Source of the DNA: Apostichopus japonicus | Taxonomy: Eukaryota; Echinodermata; Holothuroidea; Aspidochirotida; Stichopodidae | Direction of reading: 5' to 3' | Assembly (NCBI RefSeq): GCF_037975245.1 | Contig: NC_092574.1 | Coordinates: 25,714,713-25,774,712, forward strand | DNA length: 60,000 nucleotides | Shown here: positions 12,101-24,100 of the stretch, piece by piece | Layout: every line of letters begins with the position of its first letter | Numbering within the stretch: position 1 is the first letter of the stretch | Position numbers and translations under genes: made by a program | Notes under the pieces: model-generated | Database searches by the model: none | Seen by the model: the letters and a program-made list of their open reading frames with translations, nothing else | What the model was told of the DNA's origin: nothing

Positions 12101-15100
12101 GTGACCTACATCTCCAAACAGATTCTTTCCAAACATCTGGAATACAAAATGATGAGCATTTAGCACAATCTATCTTTGATTTCACAACAAAAATATCAGT
12201 TAGAATGTTGCTTTCCTCTAACTCTGGTATGAATAACTTAACACTGGTTACTACGAAATACAAATTCTATCAAGCCTCAGTTGCACACACAAAAGTCACT
12301 AAATCTTGGTAGAAGACAAAGTTTGTGCCTTGTTTGTCAAAAACACCACAGGTTATCATACAATGGGTCCTTTGAAATGAAATAAATAATTTGCAGTAGT
12401 TTATCTCATAATATGCCAGATACTGAAATAATAACTCAGTGACAAACAAAACTATAAGTTTGGGGAAATTTAGTGTCTTTATTATTCTCTGCAATGTTTA
12501 TTTTGCTCTCTTTTGCCTTTAATTTGAACAGTCTTTTAATTGTACCTTTTGTTTATGCTTTTGCTGGATGTCAACACAGGGGTCTAATTGTTCTCCCAAT
12601 TTTCATTACAGGTATATTGCAGTGGTCAAAGGTCGTGTAGTCCAGGTTTATCTCGCCCCAAGAAGTGGACGCCATAATTTCAATCCATTGCAACTTCATC
12701 GCACCTACTATGGAGCCTATGATGACAACACTTGTGTCGATTGGACTTCGGACTCTCGGTATTTAATCTTTTAGTCGCATATTGTAGTTTTGCACCCAGG
12801 ACATGATATATATATATACCTGGTGGCAAACAGTTCTGTCATGAAAAATTTTGAAGGATAAAAAAAACATAACATTGGTGCTTTCATTAGTTAGTATCTA
12901 ATGGTTCCAAAGTGGAACAGAAATGAAAAGAAAAGAAGTGGTAGACTAGTTCAGGTGTTTCTTCATTTTGTTTGATAGAAAGGTAAGGCAATGACAAACG
13001 TGTTCTTAGACTAGACTGAGCGTTAGTGAATAAGCAATGCATAAGCTTGTAATCGCTGGGTAGAAGCCTGTTGCCCATGGCAACCAGTAGAGGGACTCAG
13101 AGATAACATTATGCCATGAGAAGAAGTGTAGTATTGTACTTATCTCTGCACTTATGAGATAGGAACATAAATTTGTTACAAAATTTGATATTCCTGAGGT
13201 ACACCTTAGAAAAGTGACCAAATTCTCAAAATTAAAGGTTAGGTTACAGTGTACTACACACATATCTACTGATTGTAATACTACACAGCAAAGAAGTGTT
13301 TCAGCTGTTCCATTCTAAAAACCTGCAGGGAACCAACATTCTTCCTTCACAAAATTTCACAAACAACAGGAACTGGTAGGTAAGGGATGGCAGACCTTTT
13401 GAGACTAGCTTACCATGTATGGTTAAAGTTTGGGGCCTACTGTACCAGTAGATTCAAACAATTTGATGTTAAGACTATAGCCTTTGCTGGTTCTGTTAGC
13501 AGGTAAATTCTGTTTAACACACTGAGAAGTTGAACATAGTAAATATTTATCAGACTTAATGGAAAACAAAGCATTGGTGAGATGATGTTTGTAAGTACTG
13601 TAGAGGGCTTACGGACATCGATGGAAGTCCTTAGATTGGAAACTCCCGATGTGAAAAAGCAATTAATTTGATTCACTGTATTTTATGTTTCAGTTTCTTT
13701 GCTGTTGGTTCCAAAGACATGATGACAAGGGTCTTTGCCGTCGGTTACACAGACTGCTTTCTCATACAGACTTTCACAGGTCATAAGGATCGTGTGGTCG
13801 CAGTTTTCTTTGAAGAAAATTCTCTCAACGTATCCTTCAGAATTCAAAATCATTTTTAATTTGACAAGTAAATCTTTCATTTGACATCTCAAAAATGTTT
13901 TGCACTTGCGTACTTGCGTTGTATCATTAATTTTGTACAAGAGATTAATTATCAAGGTGGAGTTACATGCAAGTTTCAACTGGGGCTTGCTTGTTTGTAA
14001 GAATCAGTGCTCGTAGTGATTGGAATATTTCCCATGTATTTGAATAGAGTGTTATATCTTCCATACTTTACTCAAGGTGTTTTGAGTTACTACCAGCAAC
14101 ATTGTCATTAATCTCCTTGACACGGTGTTTAAAGTTTTATTCCATGAGTCGACGTTGCGATTTAGTCGCTTGGGAATGCAACACTAATATTGAAGACGTG
14201 AAAGATATCGACGCGGCTCCTAAAAAGAACATTTCAACTTTCATTCAACCAATGGAAACAGACGACAAGCCAGATGAAGAAAATATGGAACAAGCCCAGA
14301 CGGAGCAAAGTCAAAAGAATAAGAACTTTAAAATTACAAAGAGGAAATTGTAAGTATGAGCTAAAAAAGACCAAAATAGATCATAAATTTGAATTCAGCT
14401 AATAGTGTATCATTACTAAAGATAATTCAGCAGTGTTCGAGTGACAGCAAATTTCCTAAAGTGTCTAGTGTGATACTGTATATGTAGGAATTGTAACACA
14501 TATTTTGTCATGCCCTAAAGGGTGTAGTTAGCCAATATTTATCCTATATGGTCAATGTAAACAACTTGTACTGTGACAGTAAAAATTCTGACATGCAAAG
14601 TTAATTTGGGTTAGGTGTAACTGATATGAGAGTGTTGTGTCTCTATGCAGGCATAATGAATAATATTTGTTTTGAAAAGTAAACACTCCTTAGTCATCTG
14701 TTTTGAGAGACTTAAGATGTTGGACTCACATACTTAATACTCCTCTTAAGGCAATGATTTTTTTGAAAAGGTTTACACACTTCTCTGAGGACTTTTGTGT
14801 CTGAAGTGAGAATTAATAGTCTGATTTGCATTGTCGATATTCATTTTAGACAACATGTTTTGACCAAATGAGCACACTTTTTTCTCTTTTTTGAGGTTTT
14901 GGGCATCTGTTATAAGACCTACAAATTCAACATTCATGTTGTCTTACTTCTTTTAAAATCTCTACAGCACCTAGCCAGTACTACTCACAATTTGTTTTGA
15001 CAGCTATATCACTGAATGCATGACATTTTTTGCAGTTGAATAGAGGGATAAGAAAAGTTTGGAGTAGGCAGTAGGCAGGTATCTGACATTACAGTTGTGT

Positions 15101-18100
15101 TTGTGAACCCTTTTGCATATTTTAGGTGAAACTACAAAAGTTTCCCCTTCGTGTCTATGGAAAAGGAATATGGCTTCATGACTGAGTTTCTCTGATGTTA
15201 AAACTAGTTTGAAGCTTTTTGTTTTGGTCAAGCACATTTTTGGCCTGTTTCCTCCAACAAAAATCAAGGATAAAACTTTCAGTTGTTTCTTTGACGAATA
15301 CTCAGTCACTTGTTTACCATAATTTTGTAACATTCCATCTATAGCTGGTTTTACAACAATTCTGAGGTCGGCATGACAGCTGAGAATACCTGCGCAGACT
15401 ATCATAAAAAGAACCGTATCCTAGTAACAGGATTCTCTTCCGGAGTGTTCCAAATTCATGAGATGCCAGACTTTAATCTGATTCACACTCTCAGGTAAAC
15501 TTTCTTACTCACATGATCAGCATTCAGGGTTTTATTTTAGATTAAAAAGTTATGCTAAGAGGCAGACGTTTAGTGAGTCGATTCATACTCGTATTCTAGC
15601 AAGGTTGTCCTGTATCCGTACTCATGGATTTATACTCACACACTTACTACAGCATTTAGGAATCTAGTGCACACTCTAGTGCAAAGTGAAGTAATTGTAC
15701 TTATCCATAAAGCCTTGTACTTGTACTCATACTCCAGGCATTTAGGAATCTAGTGCACACTATAGTGCAAAGTGAAGTACTCACACTCGTCCATAGAGCC
15801 TTGTGACACTCGTCGTTAGCTGTCAACAGGTAGAGGATCATAGGCAGTTAGCTGTACTAGAGTCAAATTTATGGCAAAGAAAAGCACATATTACCAGTTA
15901 TTTACATGTCTGCTATCCGCACTCCCAATTTTGAAGACAGTTTATTTTAATCTTAATTTTATCTTTAAGCTTCCTGAAACCTTCAAAGGTCACCTTCCAT
16001 GCGATTATTGGCAAATGAGGCTGAGGGACAAATAAAATTGCTTGTAAACTGCTCAATCATTTGCCAATCTGTGATGAAATTTGGGGTTAAATTGCCCAAA
16101 TAATGGATGGAACTGGCAATGGAAATTCTCGTCATATACTGTGAGGTACCTCTTGTTGAATCCCCTCGTTAATTAAACAATTTCTCTTTTTCATCATATG
16201 ATAGTATTTCTGATCAGAAGATAGCTGCTGTGACCTTTAACCCCTCGGGTGACTGGATTGCTTTTGGTTGTTCAGGACTTGGCCAGCTATTAGTCTGGGA
16301 ATGGCAGAGCGAGTGCTACGTTCTCAAACAACAGGGACACTACAACAGCATGTCTTGCCTCGACTTCTCTCCCGATGGTCAACATATCGCAACTGGGGCA
16401 GAAGATGGCAAAGTAAGTAGAAATTTGTTATTCTCATATGGTGCAGTAGATTTTAGTCTAATTTTGATTATAAGACAAGTTATATTCCACTTTTTCATCA
16501 CTTAACTTTGACCTGCTATCAAGTATCTCTTCCCAACTCGATAGATGTAGTTGGCTGTTGATTTATAGAGGTACCGATTTACAAACATTCGATTGATTGA
16601 TCGATTGATTGATTGAATTGATTGATATTATGTCAAGCAGCTTAGGAAAAGAAACATTTGCTAAGATAGGATTGAAACTACTGTTGGTGAACCAACAATA
16701 TTTGCTACAGTTCTGTAATTTTTACTTGGTGAAACTTCCACTCACAGGCTTCACGTTGACCATGAATTAAAAGTACAAATCGGGAAGTTTGACATACCAC
16801 CCCGGGAATAATTTATCTAGGATCATATCGCAAAATGCTATGCACCATGGGTAAAGTGTTATACAAGTCCAAAGCTGTATAGCAGGTGTCTTACACAGGA
16901 TCCAAAGTATTCTATAAGAGAGACAACTCAGAGCCTTCAAAACTGATACACAAAATTTGAACAGTTAACTATTCCCTGCCTTCATATTCATGTTTTTATT
17001 TTCTTTCTTTTTTTCTGCCTTCTCTTCAGGTAAAATTGTGGAATACAAGTTCCGGGTTTTGTTTTGTGACATTCACTGAACACACAGCAGGAGTGACTGG
17101 AGTCAAGTTTAAGCACACCGGTAAAGTGGTGGTCTCCTCCTCATTAGACGGAACCGTCAGAGCTTTTGATTTAAATCGGTAAATTTTTATCATCACTTGT
17201 TTTTCCTTGTAAGCATCTCCAAGTGGTCTACAGAATATAAAAGAATAATAAGGAGTTGAAAAAAATGAAAGCTTAATTCTTATTGGTGAATTCTTTGGTA
17301 AGATTATTTTTTGTAGGAAATGAAATTCTTATTGGTCGAGTGAGGAAACTCAACAAAATGCAGTTTATTCCATCTGTTTAGCAATGTTACTAATTCTGCC
17401 AATCATTACTCAAAATAAGATTAAACTGGATTTAAAGAAGCCACCCTCTTAGATCTTCTCATCAAAAGGAAGGTTAACAGGCAGCTAATGATTCAAGTTG
17501 GTTTGGCACTCAGCCACTTTCCATGATATTTATCACATTAAGACACAAATAAGAAATTGCAAAATGGTTCACTCTTTATGTCATTTTCCTTGGATCAAAC
17601 TTGACTATCAAAGCTCACTATCTACCTCATTTCAAATATAAACTAAAAATGCTGATTTAGAGAATACTTAAAAACGAAAAGTGGTGCAAAATCATTTTTC
17701 CCGCTAACAATGTAGTAAAAAAAATACAGTGATGATTCCTTTTCTTTTCAGGACCAACCTGTGTATAATCTTTTATGTGTTTACCATAACAATTTGTTGC
17801 TAGGAGTGATCGTGACATGAGCAAGTTGAGCCCTATGATTACGTTGAATTTCTCTTCTCTTCTCTTTTCTAGATATCGTAACTTTCGTACTTTCACCTCG
17901 CCACGCCAGGCGCAGTTTTCAAGTCTGGCGATGGATGCCAGTGGTGAAATCATCTGCGCCAGCGCTCAAGATACGTTTGAGGTCTTTGTTTGGTCAATGC
18001 AGACAGGACGTCTCTTGGAGGTCAGTGAGTTGATGTCCATAGTGATAAAACTTTGATATTTTGCTTTTACTATTTGCATGAAAGCATCTCCAAGTGGTTG

Positions 18101-21100
18101 ACTGAATTTTAAAGAAAGATTAGTTGGGAAAATTAAAAGCTTAATTCTTATCTTTGGTGAATTCTTTGGTAAGATCATATGGACCCAGTTGTATTCTGTT
18201 CCACTTTTTTGAGGAATGACAATTAAGAAAACTGAGACCCATCATATTTGATAAAAATGGCTGGACTACTTAGTCTATCAAACAGAGACCATTAGGTCAC
18301 CTCTGCAGCTGTTACACAAAACCCAAGAGAAAAACTTTTATGGCCTGAAAGAATACACTTATGTATTGCATTAAAAATTTTGTGGAGCAAAAATGGTGTT
18401 CAGTGTCTTTCAAGGATGCTCCATTATATATGAAGTTTCTTTTTTCTTTATACGTGTTTATCCTGTTTTGTTGGACAGGTATTATCTGGTCATGAAGGGC
18501 CTGTGGCCAGTATCACATTTAGTCCAACCGATGCTGTGCTGGCTAGTGTATCCTGGGATAAAACTCTCAAAATTTGGGATATTTTCCAGAGAAAGGGTTC
18601 TCGGGAAACCTTGACGCTCACTACAGACGGTTCGTTGATTTCTGCTTTTCACTCATGCAGCATTTTTTTCTTTTTTTTTAATTTAGATTTAATTTAGATT
18701 TGATCAGAAATTTTACCAAATGTACTCAGTATTAGTAATTAATATTAATAATTTATTCTTATAAAGCACCTTACATCAAAATACGATCTCAAAGCACTTA
18801 ATAAAGCATAATAAAGCATAAAATCGCTACAGCAATAAAATATAATATTAAAACAGCAATAAAATTACTCTTCAATTACTCATAATAAGTTTAGGATTGA
18901 TCAAGCTAAGACACCCTCCTAGACTTCTTTGCCAATTAAACATGACATAGCAAGTAATTAATAATTCCATTCAGTTCTCAGCTTTTGACAACCAGAGACT
19001 ACTCATATTGGTGATAATCACATTCAAACAGCAAAAAAACTTCAAAATTTAATTGTTTCCCTCCATTCTTGGAAACATTACATTGAAATCCAAGTATCAA
19101 ATGGCATTAGTAAAATTTTCATATTCAACATAGGAAACTGCCTTAATATTTACATCTTGCATAGTTTTGAGAGTTATAAATTAATTTTATCATAAAATAC
19201 CATAAATAATATTTAAGTGAAGATATCAATACATTTGCTTTAATCTTTGTATATGCCTCGGATGTTTGATCTTTTGTCCAGCATTTCGCCATGTTGCTCC
19301 AGATAGATTATATCTTGCGACAAACTCACCAATACGGCTTAGTCAAATTAACAACTGATAGAAACTTGAGTACAAATGTGCATTGAGTCAAACAAGTGAG
19401 ATTAAGGCTGTAGCAAACATCACAACAAATGTGTTATTTGTTATCTTCTTCTTTTTCCAAAACCAAAAATCATAGATGTAAATGTTAGGAAAATCTAGGG
19501 GTTGCATATGTCATCTAAGAGTTCTTTCAATTGTCCAAAAAGGATAATTGAATTTTTATGACGACTGAAAGGTAATCACATTAAACCGTAAAACAAATCA
19601 GAGTGTAGAAGTGTGAGACAAATGTTGAAGACATTATTCAAACCAATTCTGCTTAAGCTTGGTTCAAGACAACATGGTATTATGATGTTAGTGATGTTAT
19701 GATTTGAATGAGATTTTGTTAGCTTTTCTTAATCTTGTGTTTGACTATATTTTCTGTCTGTTCCATTTCATTAGGTTTAGCAGTGTCCTTCAGACCGGAC
19801 GGCAAACAGCTTGCAGTGGCTTCTCTGGATTTTCAGGTTACATTTTGGGATATAAAGAGCGCATCTCAAGTAGGTTCCATCGAAGGAAGAAGAGATCTGT
19901 CGTCTGGTCGGAGAGATACAGACTTTATCACAGCTAAACGTTCAGCCACAGCTAAGTAAGTCCTCCCCCCCCCCCCAAACCCCACGCCAGGCCTCCTAGA
20001 ACACTTCCTTGCAGTAATATGTTTGTACATCTCATTTACCCAATGTTATCTAGTTTCTTGGTTTGGGAAAGGAATGAAATTAATTTGTAACCAATGCCAA
20101 TTTGAATATGGTGAATTACATTGCAACTATGGTAATTGACATTATCTAAGATTTCTGTTGTATTTTAATTGGTTTTGTTTAATATCATTGATGACTTGCA
20201 TGGTTATTTAGCATATTTTATTATTTGGCATGTTACCATATTACGCTTTTCCCTAGATGGCCTCAAATTGATGGTGCGATGTGAGATGTGAAATGTGAAA
20301 TTAGGCCTCAACCGGTATTAATGGAATTAACAACTTCAGGCAGATTCCTGTATGCAAATTAGACTAGGCTATGTGATTCTGGTATGTGACTGTGTGGTAG
20401 TTGTAGTTAAGTGTTAGTGTTGGACTTGTTCAGACTTTTCAAGCACCTGTTGTAATATTAATGTAACAAACTAACCGTTCCATGCATGTTCAAGTGTATT
20501 TGAGAGCTAGAGATGTGTATTTTGAGAGTGAGAGATGTGTATTTTGAGAGCGAGAGATGGTTATGCAAATGTTGCCAGCTGTGGTTGGTAGATTACCTTG
20601 AAGGCTTCTCACAGGGAGTGAATGTTTTGCATGAGAAAGTAAAGGCTTTGGGTCTTTAATAGGAAATAATGTGGTAAAGTACTGCAGATAATTAGGCCTC
20701 ACATTACCATTGACTGACTGAGAAATGCAATTATGAATATAAGAACAAAATACCCTGCACAAGGTAAGTTGTGCCACGGATCAACCCCTCCTCCACCCAC
20801 CCCCACCCCCCTCCAGGCTTCTTGCTTTCTTTCTTTAACAGAAGAGTTGATTAAAGTAATTTTTTATCCACTACAGAGTTTTTCCTAAATGATTTAAAAG
20901 CAGACTTCGCTCTCAAAGAGACAAGGAAGTTTGGAACTTAAGCATTTCACTCTTTAACACGTTTGTTCCTTTTAGGAGTTTTACAACACTGTGTTACTCT
21001 GCTGATGGTGAGTGCATCCTGGCAGCTGGTCGAGCACAGTATGTTTGCATCTACCATGTGAAGGAACAGCTTCTCTTGAAGAAATTTGAAATAACCTGTA

Positions 21101-24100
21101 ACCTATCCCTAGATGCTATGAAGGTATGTCTGACCTCATAGGTAATCCAGAGAAGTAAATTTGTAAAAAGTTGATGAAATATTTTACTCTTTTTTCAAAT
21201 TATAAAGTGACTAGACTTGAGCTGAGCCAAGGAAAGTCAGCAGCCTTTGTCACTTGATTTTGTGTTGACAACTGATGTCATTTTATTACATGTATGTTTG
21301 TGTGAATTTGTCATGTGATGGTTATTTTATGTAATCTTTGTGAAATGTGTTTATTTTGGTGTTTCAGATGTGATATGATTTACCTTTGTGTGACCTGTGA
21401 TGATTTAATATTGTTTTGGTGACATGCAATATTTCTTTTGATTATTGTTTGTGACATGTAACCATTCTTCTCATTATGTTTTTGATGTGTGACATTTACA
21501 TTGTGTATATATGTGTGACATGTAACGTTTCATTATTTTGTGTTTGACAAACTCTTCAGTGCATACTTAGTTATCATGAGGTTTATTTTCCATTGCTTAC
21601 AGGAATATTTGAATCGTAGGAAAATGACAGATTTTGGTAGCAAGGCGCTGATCGATCAAGAAACTGAGGAAGAGCGGGGCCGAGCCATCAGCTTACCTGG
21701 AGTGAAAAGTGGAGAGATGAGTTCTCGAACCTTCAAACCAGAAGTCAATGTGCCTTGTGTAAGGTTTTCACCCACAGGTGAGTAGAGAACTTCCATCATC
21801 CCAGAGTTTGATGGAGATGCTTGTATGGTATCTCACAAAAATGGGAAAATTGATTACAGTTAACTACCAAAATGTTGCTGCAAAATTCTTCAAAAAAGAT
21901 TTGCTGTCATCATGTGAGGACCAGTTCCTTTCCTTTCATATATTTGTCACATTCAGGATACTGAAAAAAGAAAAAAAAGTTACTCATTGTAGAAGAAATT
22001 TGTGGAAATTTGGCAGTAATGCTATGAAATAGTTTGATAAATCCTGGGTATGTTTCTTGTGAAGCAGTGCTTAATTAGCCCAATAAGGTATGGGTGTATC
22101 AAGGGTAAGAGATTGTTATGTTTTGGATGCTATCACATGGTTTGCCCAATATCGGTGTATCAAGGGTATTAAAGAGAGTGTAATGTTTTGGATGCTATCA
22201 CAAAGTAACCTCAGTTCTAAATACACTAGCCTTGCTATTATTATTATAAATGAAAAGGTGCAGCATTAAAAAGTGAACCTACAATGAGGTTTCAAAAAAT
22301 AACTAAAGACTTTTGGTTTGCATAAAATGCAAGCTTACCTTCAGATTCAGGAAAGGGGGACTAACAACTGCTTAAAGACAAAACTGGTGGAATTCCACAT
22401 GATCAGACAAATATCTCCTTGAACTTGCATGCTTATGAGCAATCATAAACATCCATTTAGCTTTCCAAATTTCTGTAAGCTGAGCTTCTAATTTCCTGAG
22501 AGGCTGGGGATGTGATTTCCTTTTTGATCAACTTTTAGGGGTAATCTTTGTTTCTCCTTTCATATACAGGACGACAGTGGGCTGCCACCACCACAGAGGG
22601 TCTTTTCTTGTATTCTTTGGACAGTAGCCTGACCTTTGACCCATACGATTTGACTTTGAACATTACCCCGGAGCTTGTTATCGAAACACTCGCCAAGGAA
22701 GACTGGTCTCTGGCACTTATCCTCTCCCATAGACTGAACGAGAAGAAATTCATACAACAGGTCGTGGAGAGTATTCCACCAGATCAAAGTGAGTCAAACT
22801 TGAAAGACATGAAGAAGACAAAATAACCATAAAGTAGAGCAAGGATGTCATAATTCTGAGATTGCAAGCATTATTTATCCCATATGAGGGAGATAATATT
22901 GAAAACCAATACTCCCAACAGCTAAAATTAAAGTCTGTTTGCCTATAGGATATGCTTTGAATTTAATGTTCCTTGTAACACAAGCTTACACATGAAAGAC
23001 TGTAAAAACTGTCAACGCATTGCCTTTTTTGCACTATTATTTTGTTTTCTCTTGTTGGAGTAACATGCACAATTTAAGAGATCAAAGGTACTCATCATAT
23101 TTCTTGGACTGTTGATTATTTTTTTCCTGTTGGTAACCCATGGTCCCTGAGCTGAATATCTTTATAGAATAGAATGCACAGTCTGTTCTTTGTCATCCTA
23201 TTGTAATTCAAGAGGAAGAACTAAGTCTTCTTTTTACTGTTAGATTATCTCTAACTTTGTCTCATCATCTGTGATTGTGAATTTATTTGTGATACATTTT
23301 AAGTGAAATTGTGTGAATTTTCTGCTCTTTGTAAGTAGTGTAAAAATAATGTTTCAAGCATTATTTTCCCTGTAATGCACATAATGCTGGGAAATACCCA
23401 AAGATTTGAAGCAGGCAAACTAGAAAGAAAACCTAAAAGATTTCTGAGATTAAACAGTGGTTTCTGGGCATATTTTCTGATCCACCAAGTATTACCTAAA
23501 GCACAAAGTTTGCTTATGAAATACCTTTTTCTAAACCTAAATACCTGCAAGCTATGCCACTTGAATACACTTTTCCTCCAGGTATCCAGTGGCTGATATG
23601 ATCCCCACCCTAACCCTTCCCCACCCCAACCCTTCCCCACAACAACCCGCCCCAAACCTAACCCGCCTCAACCCTAACCCTATGGTCCTGCACTTCTTCC
23701 CTCCTCTAACCATGTTTGTAAGCTTTGGTTTTTACTCTGGTCTCATTTTTCTTCCAGTTGATGTAGTTGTCTTAAGTCTCTCAGAAGTGTATGTGGAGAA
23801 GATGCTGCAGTTTGCTGCCTCTCAGCTGACAGACTCCCCTCATCTTGAATTTTATCTTCAGTGGATGGAGAAGTTACTGATGTTACACGGACCAAACTTG
23901 AAGATGCAGACGTCATCCTCTCATCAAGCCATGCTAACGACATTACAGAAGGCGGTTACCAGTAGAAAACAGAGCCTGGGCAGGCTGTAAGTGAATAGTT
24001 CTTGCTTTGATGTTGATCACAACCATGGGCAGGGAAAGAGGGTTCAATCTGGAAAGGGGAGGGGGGGGGTTGGCTGACCTCAAAATGTTCCGACAAATTT

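Noticed and set aside
15004-15405. 133-codon minus-strand open frame
   Set aside because: It overlaps the intron 7/exon 8 junction of PWP2 antisense and has no family resemblance.
23599-23683. Interstitial telomeric repeat (CCCTAA)n
   Set aside because: The words are irregular and mixed with CCCCACCCC and CCGCCCC; there is no 6-bp period.
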